From: Bacillota bacterium
GTDB lineage: Bacteria > Bacillota > Clostridia > Oscillospirales > Acutalibacteraceae
Assembly: GCA_023410445.1 (NCBI GenBank)
Contig: JAEYPT010000008.1
Span: 124,001-188,000, forward strand
Reading direction: 5' to 3'
Length of the DNA: 64,000 nucleotides
Position numbers and translations under genes: made by a program. Positions 54,907 to 64,000 of this stretch are shown piece by piece; the stretch's first letter is position 1, and every line of letters begins with the position of its first letter. Below the pieces are notes generated by a model. It did no database searches and was not told where the DNA came from. It saw only the letters and a program-made list of their open reading frames with translations.

Positions 54907-56186
54907 CACGCTTCCACCCCCTTACCTTTCAAGCAATAAACCGTATCAAGAGTCACTTTTCCTGCTGCCTCGGCAACCTGCGCTGCCGTCACCGCGTTAA
55001 CCAGTTCCGCCTCAGCTTCCGGCGTACGGAGCGGGTCGGAGAAGGTGCGGGAAAGATACCAGCCCTCCAGAGCATCGGTAGAATCGGAAAGCGTGTGATA
55101 GCTGTTGCACAGACTCAGCTTTGCAGCGTTCAGGTCCTCTTCCGTGAAATTCCCCTTTTTTATTTCTTCCAACTGAGCGAGAATTTCACTTTCAGCCCGT
55201 TCAATATTTTTCGTTTCGACGCCGCTCTGCACCAACAGAATGCCTTTGGTCGGGATGAAAAGGGAGCTGCAGTAATAGCATAGGCTCAGCTTTTCACGGA
55301 CATTCAAAAACAGCTTGGAATTCGGAGTGCCGCCGTAAACGGCGTTCATCAGCTTGACAGCCGGTACCCCGGCGTCAGGCTCCGCGCAACCGGTGCGGAA
55401 GCCGAGAACCAGCTTCGACTGAACGACCTCCATGGTCTCCTCTGTTCTGTGAGGAGCGGATGCCATTGCAATAGTACCAGTCGGGCAGGCAACGGTTTGC
55501 GTTCTTCCAAGATTTTTAAAGGCAGCGTAAAAATCGTTGTAAACCGGAGCGGGATCGCAGTCTCCCAGCACCATGATCTCTACTTTTGCATGATGAATCA
55601 GGTCGTTCCAGGTCTGGGTGAGGTCTTCTCTCCGCAGATCCGTCACAGCCTTTTTTGTGCCGCATCTCTGAATGCCGTACGGCTCTCTGCCGCACATAAT
55701 CTCCTCACAGCGAAGGCGGGCATAGGTGCGCTTGTCGTTGAATTCGGAATCGATCATCTCGCACATCTGCCGCTGTTCCTGCTCAAAGCCAAACTGAGGA
55801 AAAAAACCTTCCTCAAAGGGCGGATCAAATATCATGCTGCAAAGCAGCCTGGAAAGTTCGGAGGAAACACGTTCCCCTTCCAGCGCATAACGGTCTGCAA
55901 GGCCGGAAGCCGAAACGGAAAGGACCTGAACATCGCCGAGCTTTTCCACATCCGCGTCCAGAACGGCACCGTAGAGTTCCGAAAGATGCGCGTTCAAAGC
56001 CGTAAAATCAGGGTATTTCCGGCTGGCTCTTGTCAGCAGAAAAGGCAGAATCGCGTTCTTCGAAACCACTTTTTCGGACAGCGGCCACATAAAATTAACG
56101 GACATGCGCACGGTTTTGAAGCGACTATCGTAAATGCTGCGGAAACCGACCCCTTCGCAGACGGTGCGCTGTTCAATTCCTGCCAT
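54906..56186 (-). CDS. ymfF: M16-family peptidase-like protein, non-catalytic member
   Basis: A 426-residue M16 homologue that lacks the HxxEH zinc motif; in its place the sequence around ASRKYPDFTALNAHLSELYGA is found. The second half has the M16 C-terminal fold with the NSKLFLNVREKLSLCYYCSS substrate-binding segment. It probably forms the non-catalytic half of a dimer with the downstream ymfH product. It is the first gene of the long minus-strand string through recN and is divergent from the EamA gene. Confidence 0.88.
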   Translation of the reverse strand: MAGIEQRTVCEGVGFRSIYDSRFKTVRMSVNFMWPLSEKVVSKNAILPFLLTRASRKYPDFTALNAHLSELYGAVLDADVEKLGDVQVLSVSASGLADRYALEGERVSSELSRLLCSMIFDPPFEEGFFPQFGFEQEQRQMCEMIDSEFNDKRTYARLRCEEIMCGREPYGIQRCGTKKAVTDLRREDLTQTWNDLIHHAKVEIMVLGDCDPAPVYNDFYAAFKNLGRTQTVACPTGTIAMASAPHRTEETMEVVQSKLVLGFRTGCAEPDAGVPAVKLMNAVYGGTPNSKLFLNVREKLSLCYYCSSLFIPTKGILLVQSGVETKNIERAESEILAQLEEIKKGNFTEEDLNAAKLSLCNSYHTLSDSTDALEGWYLSRTFSDPLRTPEAEAELVNAVTAAQVAEAAGKVTLDTVYCLKGKGVEA

Positions 56187-56399
56187 TCAAGTTTCATCTC
56201 CACACATAGATTCGATAAAAGCAAAGATCATTATACCACAATACTACCCCTGAGAAAAGAAAGAATATACAGTTCCGATGAAAATTTACAAGTTGGAACA
56301 AAGTACTTAACCTGCATTTTACATACATTTGCAGGCATCTGCTTGCGGGGTGAATATTTCAATGATATAATGAAAATTAATACAAATGAGGTGCATATT

Positions 56400-57299
56400 T
56401 TGGGTAGCATAAAAAACAAAACCGCCGCTTCGGAAATCACACTTTTCTTCCTGACTATTCTTTGGGGCTGCGGCTTTGTCGTAGTAAAAAATACAGCCGG
56501 TGCCGTCTCTCCCAGTTACCTGATTTTTTTGCGGTTTTCAATGGCCAGCATACTGCTGTGCGTGTTTTTCTGGAAAAAGCTGAAAAAGCTCAACTGGTTT
56601 TATATTAAGTGGGGATTGGTGCTCGGCTTCTTCAATTTTATCGGATTTCAGTTCCAAACAGTCGGGCTTGCCAATACAACCGCCGGAAAGGGTGCTTTTT
56701 TAACTTCCGTCTACTGTATTGTCGTTCCGTTTCTGTACTGGTTTGTGAAACACATCCGACCGGATTTTTACAATATTTCCTCCGCCGTCATCTGTGTGGT
56801 CGGAATCGGATTTCTTTCTCTGAATGAGCAATTTTCCATGAATTACGGAGACACACTGTGTCTTTTATGCGGTCTGACCTCTTCGTTGGATATTGTCTTC
56901 ATCGGTATTTTGACCGAAAAATGCGACGCTATACTTCTTTGCATTACACATTTGGTCGCCACTGCTTTGTTCGCCTGCCCGGCCGCGCTGCTTTCCGGCC
57001 CGTTTCCCGTCATGAAATCCGACACCGTTTTGTGCATCCTCTATCTGGGGCTCGTCAACACCATGATTTCCTTTATTCTCCAGATGATCTGCCAAAAATA
57101 CACTCCGCCGTCCAAGGCTGCCCTGCTCATGTCTCTGGAATCGGTTTTCGGGACGGTCGCGGGCATCGTTTTCCTGCATGAGGTTCTGACGCCGCGAATC
57201 TTCGTCGGTTTCCTTCTTATCTTCATTGCTTTGTTGATCTGTGAAACCAAGCCGCCGTTTCTGCGGAATCTATTCTTCAGCCACTGGGACAGAACATAA
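56400..57299 (+). CDS. EamA/DMT-family transporter
   Basis: A 299-residue membrane protein with ten helices in two EamA halves (FFLTILWGCGFVVVKN at the start, PPSKAALLMSLESVFGTVAGIVFLHE in the second half). TTG 56400 is preferred as the start because GAGGTG lies 6 bases before it; the open frame extends far upstream (to 55449) only because it runs antisense to ymfF. Substrate unknown. It is a single-gene unit ending at a terminator. Confidence 0.88.
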   Translation: MGSIKNKTAASEITLFFLTILWGCGFVVVKNTAGAVSPSYLIFLRFSMASILLCVFFWKKLKKLNWFYIKWGLVLGFFNFIGFQFQTVGLANTTAGKGAFLTSVYCIVVPFLYWFVKHIRPDFYNISSAVICVVGIGFLSLNEQFSMNYGDTLCLLCGLTSSLDIVFIGILTEKCDAILLCITHLVATALFACPAALLSGPFPVMKSDTVLCILYLGLVNTMISFILQMICQKYTPPSKAALLMSLESVFGTVAGIVFLHEVLTPRIFVGFLLIFIALLICETKPPFLRNLFFSHWDRT

Positions 57300-57305
57300 A
57301 AGATC

Positions 57306-57341
57306 GGCGGAAAACCGGCTAACCGGAATTCCGCCTTTTTT
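57306..57341 (+). terminator. Rho-independent terminator after the EamA gene
   Basis: A 7-bp outer stem (57306-57312 with 57329-57335) with an inner CCGG/CCGG stem is followed by six T residues. Confidence 0.88.
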
Positions 57342-57345
57342 GTGT

Positions 57346-58617
57346 TTAGATTTTTGCGAGCGCCTGTTTGATATCGTTCAGAATATCTTCGGGATTTTCA
57401 ATACCGACGGACATCCGGATCATATTCGCGCTGACTCCGGCTTCCTTCAGCTGTTCGTCATTCATCTGGCGGTGGGTGGTGCTCGCCGGATGAAGAACGC
57501 AGGTGCGGAGGTCGGCGACATGGATTACGATGGAAGCGAGCGTAAGGCCTTCCATGAACTTCGCGGCTTCTTCCCTCCCGCCCTTCACGCCGAAGGAAAT
57601 CACTCCGCAGGTACCGTGCGGCATATATTTTTGTGAAAGCTTGTAATACGGGCTGCTTTTCAGACCCGGATAGTTAACCCATTCTACTTTGTCGCTGCTT
57701 TCCAGGTAATGCGCAACGGCCAGTGCGTTGGAGCAGTGCCGTTCCATGCGGAGTGCGAGCGTTTCCAGACCGAGATTCAGCAGGAAAGCGTTCATGGGAG
57801 CCGCCTGCGCGCCGAGGTCGCGCATCAGGTGAACGCGGGCTTTCGTGATATAGGCAGCTTTGCCGAAATCCTTTGCGTAAACCATGCCGTGATAGGACTC
57901 GTCCGGCTGGGTAAACGCCGGGAAGTTTCCGTTGAACCAGTCGAAGTTGCCGCTGTCCACAATCGCGCCGCCAACCTGAACGGCGTGGCCATCCATGTAC
58001 TTCGTCGTGGAATGCACGATGATATCCGCCCCGAATTCAAACGGATGGCAGTTGATCGGCGTCGGGAAGGTGTTGTCCACAATCAGCGGAACACCGTGGG
58101 CATGTGCGACCTTGGCAAATTTCTCAAGATCGGTTACAACCAGAGAAGGATTGGAAAGCGTTTCCGCAAACACGCAGCGCGTATTTTCCTGAAAAGCGGC
58201 GTTCAGCTCTTCTTCCGTAGAATCCGGGGAAACAAAGGTACAGTCAATCCCCATCTCGCGGGTCGTTTTATTAAACAGGTTGAAGGTTCCGCCGTAGATT
58301 GCAGCAGAGCACACCATATGGTCGCCGCTGTGAAGAATATTCAAAACGGACATCATGGAAGCAGCCTGCCCGGACGAGGTCAGAAGAGCGCCGACGCCGC
58401 CTTCGAGGGCCGCGATCTTCTTTTCCACCGCGTCCAGAGTCGGGTTGCCGATGCGCGTATAGAAGAAGCCTTCCGCCTTTAAATCAAAAAGCTCGCCGAG
58501 AGTCTGTGCGCTGTCGTATTTATAGGTTGTGCTCTGCACGATCGGCAGAACGCGCGACTCGCCGTTTTTCGGCTCATACCCGGCATGGATGCAGTTGGTG
58601 TCGATTTGATAACTCAT
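57346..58617 (-). CDS. metY: O-acetylhomoserine sulfhydrylase / aminocarboxypropyltransferase
   Basis: Makes homocysteine from O-acetylhomoserine and sulfide. The 423-residue Cys/Met-metabolism PLP enzyme has the PLP lysine K206 in HSTTKYMDGH, the ALEGG-GAL-TSSGQAA segment, YGGTFNLF, and the C-terminal LHPASTTHRQMN signature. Length (above 410) and the insert after the PLP lysine favour MetY over MetB/MetC. AAGGAG precedes the ATG. It starts 25 bases after the zinc-ribbon gene, so both may be in one transcript. Confidence 0.93.
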   Translation of the reverse strand: MSYQIDTNCIHAGYEPKNGESRVLPIVQSTTYKYDSAQTLGELFDLKAEGFFYTRIGNPTLDAVEKKIAALEGGVGALLTSSGQAASMMSVLNILHSGDHMVCSAAIYGGTFNLFNKTTREMGIDCTFVSPDSTEEELNAAFQENTRCVFAETLSNPSLVVTDLEKFAKVAHAHGVPLIVDNTFPTPINCHPFEFGADIIVHSTTKYMDGHAVQVGGAIVDSGNFDWFNGNFPAFTQPDESYHGMVYAKDFGKAAYITKARVHLMRDLGAQAAPMNAFLLNLGLETLALRMERHCSNALAVAHYLESSDKVEWVNYPGLKSSPYYKLSQKYMPHGTCGVISFGVKGGREEAAKFMEGLTLASIVIHVADLRTCVLHPASTTHRQMNDEQLKEAGVSANMIRMSVGIENPEDILNDIKQALAKI

Positions 58618-58642
58618 AAGTATGAAAACTCCTTTACGTTGA

Positions 58643-59143
58643 TTATCCGAGATGAAAAATTGCTTTTACAAAACCGATTGCTTCGTCCGAAAGGGATACC
58701 ACTACAAAAATCAGCAGAAGGAAAGCAATCGCGGACACAATCCGCAGGACCACTTTCCGCACCGGGCTCATGGGCTCCGTTTGCTCCTCCAGAGATTCGG
58801 GAGCCTCTTTTTTAAGGCGCTGCTCCTTTTCATCAAGGATTCCCATCCCCTTAAGAATCTCACGGCACTGGTCCAGTGCATTGAACGGCACAAAAAGGTT
58901 GACGCTCTCCTGAGGAGACCTTCCATAAAAGAATGCCGGCGGCGCGCCAAAGCCGCTGTCTCTTTGTTCACAGGGGATATTCTTATCCTTGAAGGCGGCC
59001 AGAACCGTCTCGGCTTCCATCCGGTCCGACGTCATCAGCAGCACCGGATCGGTCGGCTCTACGTTTCGCAGATCCCGACTGCCGCAGGCCGGGCATCGGT
59101 CGCCTTCCCGGACCAATAACTGACAGGTTGCGCAATACAGCAT
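58643..59143 (-). CDS. zinc-ribbon membrane-anchored protein, DUF2007-like
   Basis: A 166-residue protein with an N-terminal zinc ribbon (C4, C7, C17, C20), a ferredoxin-like middle domain (about residues 33-98; MTSDRMEAETVLAAFKDKNIP) that resembles DUF2007 putative signal-transducing proteins, an acidic linker, and one membrane helix (about 133-153). Function unknown. It lies just upstream of metY on the same strand, but no link to sulfur metabolism is evident in the sequence itself. Confidence 0.6.
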   Translation of the reverse strand: MLYCATCQLLVREGDRCPACGSRDLRNVEPTDPVLLMTSDRMEAETVLAAFKDKNIPCEQRDSGFGAPPAFFYGRSPQESVNLFVPFNALDQCREILKGMGILDEKEQRLKKEAPESLEEQTEPMSPVRKVVLRIVSAIAFLLLIFVVVSLSDEAIGFVKAIFHLG

Positions 59144-59224
59144 TTTTCCACTTCCGTTCTGTTTTTTATGATAGCATATCTTTTTAAGGATTTACAGGGA
59201 AGAAGTGCAATTTTTTCATCCTGT

Positions 59225-59797
59225 TCACAAAAAAACGGGCTGAATCTGCCGTCCTTCCAACGCGGCCAGCGTTGCAGGCAGGATTTGACTGAAATCAGAA
59301 ACAAGAGAATATGGTTTCTTTTCCGGGCTGTCCTGACGCATCGGAACGAAATAAATATGCTTTACGTTCATCAAACGGCCAAGATTCTGTGCGGAAGCCG
59401 CCAGCGCGTCGTTGGTAGACGGCGCCAAAATGATCGGCGTACCGACCCGAAGGGCCGATTTTACCGCCATTGTGACCGTCGTATCGGTAATCCCGTTGGC
59501 GAGTTTGCCGAGCGTATTCCCGGTGCAGGGAGCGACGATCATGGCATCCACCATTTGCTTTGGGCCGATCGGCTCCGCATCTACGATGCTCCTCATGACT
59601 TTCGTCCCGCAGATATCTTCAATTTCCCAGATAAAATCCTCTGCTCTGCCAAAGCGCGTATCCATGGAACGCGCATTTTCCGACAGGATCGGCAGGAGAC
59701 GGTACCCCTGCTCCGCAATTTTCCGCATCTCATCGATGACACGCTCAAAGGTGCAGAAGGAGCCGCACAGGGCAAAACCGAATGTAAGGTCATTCAC
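59225..59797 (-). CDS. dpaB: dipicolinate synthase subunit B
   Basis: Flavoprotein-like subunit (SpoVFB) of the enzyme making dipicolinic acid for the spore core from the DapA product. The 190-residue protein begins with the flavoprotein fold FALCGSFCTFERV and carries APCTGNTLGKLANGITDT and PTNDALAASAQNLG-like stretches (here APSTNDALAASAQNLG). It follows dpaA by 7 bases; its ribosome site falls within the end of dpaA. Confidence 0.95.
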   Translation of the reverse strand: MNDLTFGFALCGSFCTFERVIDEMRKIAEQGYRLLPILSENARSMDTRFGRAEDFIWEIEDICGTKVMRSIVDAEPIGPKQMVDAMIVAPCTGNTLGKLANGITDTTVTMAVKSALRVGTPIILAPSTNDALAASAQNLGRLMNVKHIYFVPMRQDSPEKKPYSLVSDFSQILPATLAALEGRQIQPVFL

Positions 59798-59804
59798 TGC
59801 TTCG

Positions 59805-60659
59805 TCACTCCTCCATGATATGATAGATGGTGCGTTTTATGATTTCGCCCGCCGCCCGGGGCGCCACCTTGCCGGGGAGCGACAGTGCATGAATCACTTT
59901 GAAGCCCGCGGCTTCCGCGGCCGGATAATCCACTCCGCCCGGAGGCGAAGCAAGATCGATCAGGAGAGGAGGGCCGGGCAGCTTCATCAGCACATCCTTC
60001 GTAAAAATCACCGCCGGAACCGTGTTGAACACCAGGTCGAACCGCCCCCCGAGCTTTCTGGTATCTGCAGTCTGGTACCCAAGGGCTTCAATCCAAGCAA
60101 AGTCGGACTGTTTTCTCGCGCCGACCGTTACCCGCGCACCAATTCCCTTCAGCTTTGCCGCAAGGATCTTGCCGGTTCTTCCGAAGCCGGTCACGAGGCA
60201 TTTGCTGTCGCTCACCGTGCCGGGATATTCCCTCATTGCGATTTCAACCGCGCCCTCCGCCGTTGGAACCGCGTTGCGGACTGCGAATTCCTCACGGGTG
60301 TAATAGTCGTAAGTATCAATCGAATCCCAAAGGTCGCTCGTCTGGAACAACTTTCCCATCATGCCGCCGAAAACCTGTTTTCCCCGCAGCAGTTCTGCAA
60401 ACGCATCGTCGAGCCGAAGCTTTAAATCGCTGTAATCCATCTTCAGGTTCTTCCCGTCCGCCGTCACCGGCAGCGGAAGGATAATGTTTTCGCATAGCCT
60501 CACAAGCTCAGCCGGGTCTGTTTTTCCTACTCTCCCCGTAAAAGGAACCGCGTCAAAGCCGCACACATAAACCGCGTACCCGTCCGCGGCAATGGATTCG
60601 GCCAGAGCAATCTGGCGCCGGTCCCCTCCCAAAATTCCAAAACTGTTACTGTTCGTCAT
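59805..60659 (-). CDS. dpaA: dipicolinate synthase subunit A
   Basis: Dehydrogenase-like subunit (SpoVFA). The 284-residue protein has the N-terminal GGDRRQIALAESIA domain and a Rossmann NAD(P) site near residue 150 (CLVTGFGRTGKILAAKLKGIGARV). ATG 60659 follows GGAGGG. The pair dpaA-dpaB is made late in the mother cell in Bacillus; a sigma-K-like element lies upstream (60689-60715). The presence of the pair shows that the organism makes dipicolinate by the SpoVF route rather than relying on EtfA. Confidence 0.95.
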   Translation of the reverse strand: MTNSNSFGILGGDRRQIALAESIAADGYAVYVCGFDAVPFTGRVGKTDPAELVRLCENIILPLPVTADGKNLKMDYSDLKLRLDDAFAELLRGKQVFGGMMGKLFQTSDLWDSIDTYDYYTREEFAVRNAVPTAEGAVEIAMREYPGTVSDSKCLVTGFGRTGKILAAKLKGIGARVTVGARKQSDFAWIEALGYQTADTRKLGGRFDLVFNTVPAVIFTKDVLMKLPGPPLLIDLASPPGGVDYPAAEAAGFKVIHALSLPGKVAPRAAGEIIKRTIYHIMEE

Positions 60660-60688
60660 GTCGGCAGCCCTCCAAAAGTTCTTACTCC

Positions 60689-60715
60689 ATATTATGGAGG
60701 TAAAACTCTGGTTGT
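60689..60715 (-). promoter_or_regulatory. candidate sigma-K promoter of dpaA-dpaB
   Basis: On the minus strand CATAATAT (60689-60696) fits the sigma-K -10 CATANNNT, with AC 17 bases upstream (60714-60715). The short consensus makes chance matches likely, but spoVF is a sigma-K operon in B. subtilis. Confidence 0.35.
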
Positions 60716-60844
60716 GCCTTTCGTTTAAAAGGCTTTGCGGGCGATTTTATGTTGCAAATCTTAAAAAAGATGATTATTATTAATATGTTTGACAATATAA
60801 TGAATGGAATAATATTTTCCATACAGAGATAAGGAGATCGCTTT

Positions 60845-62227
60845 ATGGTGGAAAACGATATTTTATCAAGGGTCAAAAGGATCCATTTCGTAGGGATCGG
60901 CGGTTCGGGAATGTGCCCGATTGCCGAGATTCTGTTTCATAAGGGATTTGAGCTAACCGGTTCCGATACCAATGAATCGGATACGCTCGCCCGAATCCGC
61001 TCCTACGGTATTCCGGTCAGCATGGGTCAGAAGGCGGAGAACGTGAAAGGGGCCGAGCTCGTCGTTTACACCGCGGCTGTAAAGCAGGATAATCCGGAGC
61101 TCGTGGCCGCAAGGGAAAACGGAATTCCCACGGTGGAACGCTCCGTGATGCTTGGGATCGTCACCCGCCGGTTCCCGGACTCCATCGCGGTTTCCGGCAC
61201 GCACGGCAAAACGACCACAACGGCGATGATCACGCAGATTCTGCTCGGCGCCGGGCGTGACCCGTCGGCCATCATCGGCGGCAAGCTGCCTTTGATCGGC
61301 GGAAACGGCCGCGTGGGAAAATCCGGGATCATTGTGTGCGAGGCCTGCGAATTTGTGGATACCTTCCTGCAGCTTACGCCGTCGATTTCCGTGATTCTGA
61401 ACATCGACAACGATCATCTGGACTATTTCGGTACGGTTGAAAACACCATTCGCTCCTTCCACAAGTTTGCCGGTCAGACTTCCCGACTGATTGTGGTCAA
61501 CGGGGACGACGCGAACGCCATGAAGGCCGTGGAAGGTCTTGAAGGAGTAAAAATTGTCACCTACGGCATGGATTCGAAGAATGATTATGCCGCTGACCAA
61601 ATTGAGGCGGCGCAACGCGCACGGGAAAAGTTTGTGATCCGGAAAAACGGCGAAAAGACTGCCGACATCCAGCTTAGCGTTCCGGGAAAACACAACATCT
61701 ACAACGCTCTCGCTGCGTTTGCCGTTGCGGATAGTCTGGGAGTCGACGCCGAGAGCATTGCCAAAGGCCTGCATGAATTCACCGGCGTTCATCGGCGCTT
61801 CGAAATTCTCGGGGAATTCAGCGGTATTACGGTTGCAGACGATTTTGCCCATCATCCGACGGAACTCGCCGCGACGCTGACCGCAGCCAAACAAATGGGT
61901 TTTTCGCGCGTTTGGGCCGTCTTCCAGCCCCACACCTACTCCCGTACCTACTTGTTGTTCGACGACTTTGTGAAAGCCCTCAAGCTGGCCGACCGGGTAG
62001 TCCTTTCCGAAATTCTCGCCGTACGGGAAGAAAACACCTACAACATCTACGCCAAAGACCTCGCGGAGAAAATTCCGGACTGCGCCTGGTTTAAAACCTT
62101 CGATGAAATTACCGACTATATGGTAAAGAACGCAAAGGACGGAGACCTGATTCTGACGATCGGCGGCGGCGACGTTTACAAATGCGCTAACCGGATCGTT
62201 GAAAAATATCGGTCTATGCAAAAATAA
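60845..62227 (+). CDS. murC: UDP-N-acetylmuramate--L-alanine ligase
   Basis: Adds L-alanine to UDP-MurNAc in peptidoglycan precursor synthesis. The 460-residue Mur ligase has the N-terminal HFVGIGGSGM nucleotide-binding loop, the ATP loop GTHGKTTTTAM, the central ligase motifs including NIDNDHLDYF, and the C-terminal HHPTELAATL and FQPHTYSRT segments. AAGGAG lies 8-9 bases before the ATG. A TTGACA at about 60790 may be its -35. It is divergent from dpaA and converges on pyrG. Confidence 0.97.
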   Translation: MVENDILSRVKRIHFVGIGGSGMCPIAEILFHKGFELTGSDTNESDTLARIRSYGIPVSMGQKAENVKGAELVVYTAAVKQDNPELVAARENGIPTVERSVMLGIVTRRFPDSIAVSGTHGKTTTTAMITQILLGAGRDPSAIIGGKLPLIGGNGRVGKSGIIVCEACEFVDTFLQLTPSISVILNIDNDHLDYFGTVENTIRSFHKFAGQTSRLIVVNGDDANAMKAVEGLEGVKIVTYGMDSKNDYAADQIEAAQRAREKFVIRKNGEKTADIQLSVPGKHNIYNALAAFAVADSLGVDAESIAKGLHEFTGVHRRFEILGEFSGITVADDFAHHPTELAATLTAAKQMGFSRVWAVFQPHTYSRTYLLFDDFVKALKLADRVVLSEILAVREENTYNIYAKDLAEKIPDCAWFKTFDEITDYMVKNAKDGDLILTIGGGDVYKCANRIVEKYRSMQK

Positions 62228-62279
62228 GATACATGTAAGAACGGCGCCCGGCAATAAAATGCCGGGCACCGTTTCACGC

Positions 62280-62310
62280 AAAAGCGCGCCGGGAATTCCG
62301 GCGCGCTTTT
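62280..62310. terminator. bidirectional terminator between murC and pyrG
   Basis: A 13-bp perfect stem (62280-62292 with 62298-62310) has four T residues at its 3' end on either strand. A second GC-rich hairpin (62246-62267) lies closer to murC. Confidence 0.88.
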
Positions 62311-62327
62311 ACTCTATGCTTGTCCGA

Positions 62328-63968
<1,641 letters not shown>

Positions 63969-64000
63969 TCATCTATTTTCATCTTGTTTTGCCGCATCCG

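Noticed and set aside
60953..62281. 442-codon minus-strand frame opposite murC
   Set aside because: Antisense to a complete murC with all Mur-ligase motifs; no family resemblance or ribosome site.

Overview
The window reads as chromosome of a spore-forming, anaerobic, low-to-mid GC Firmicute of class Clostridia, most like the Oscillospiraceae/Ruminococcaceae side. The grounds are the queA-tgt-yajC-TIGR04086-scfA-scfB string (SCIFF is a clostridial marker), sporulation genes (spoIIM, cwlD, dpaA/dpaB), pyruvate formate-lyase, T-box and lysine riboswitch leaders, GAGGTGAT-type ribosome sites and frequent TTG/GTG starts. The genus is inference only. No rRNA, tRNA, IS element, prophage or CRISPR array was seen.

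Layout. 1-3.2 kb: asd-dapA-dapB (dapB runs off the left edge) behind a lysine riboswitch. 3.2-8.0 kb: queuosine genes, yajC, a small membrane protein and the ribosomal-peptide pair scfA/scfB. 8.1-11.5 kb: spoIIM, xerD, a DUF624-like membrane protein and a second tyrosine recombinase facing it. 11.5-16.8 kb: ogt, a MacB-type permease and adaptor without an ATPase, a DUF1540 protein, radA and cwlD. 16.8-23.6 kb: a pflA remnant behind pflB (ZTP-type leader), an EamA transporter, ilvE with a T-box leader and a GidA-like flavoprotein. 23.6-26.9 kb: an AT-rich accessory stretch with two tiny proteins, a Cu/Zn-SOD-like protein, a decayed copy of one tiny protein and a repeat-bearing lipoprotein. 26.9-44.2 kb: a minus-strand nucleotide and nitrogen block, in transcription order glnA, ANTAR regulator, dapF, dapL, carA, carB, purC, purF, purB, purA, glmS, guaA. 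44.3-56.2 kb: tyrS with a tyrosine T-box, then ymfF-ymfH-lgt-folD-dxs-tlyA-nadK-argR-recN reading toward it. 56.4-64 kb: EamA transporter, metY with a zinc-ribbon protein, dpaA-dpaB, murC and pyrG.

How they fit. asd, dapA, dapB, dapL and dapF make meso-diaminopimelate by the aminotransferase route, feeding lysine and peptidoglycan (murC). The dpaA/dpaB substrate also comes from this branch and gives dipicolinate for spores. GlnA makes glutamine, and five glutamine amidotransferases (CarA, PurF, GlmS, GuaA, PyrG) sit in the same window. RNA-level control is heavy: lysine riboswitch, ZTP-type riboswitch, two T-boxes, and an ANTAR protein beside a long glnA leader.

The points most worth a second look are the internally deleted pflA behind an intact pflB, the AT-rich 24-27 kb segment with its apparently cytosolic SOD-like protein and duplicated proline-rich motif, a strong promoter with an overlapping palindrome that leads to no gene at 12.1 kb, a hairpin burying the cwlD ribosome site, and a 119-base dxs/tlyA overlap. 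I did not see a clear wholly new multi-gene system; the 24-27 kb segment is the best candidate.
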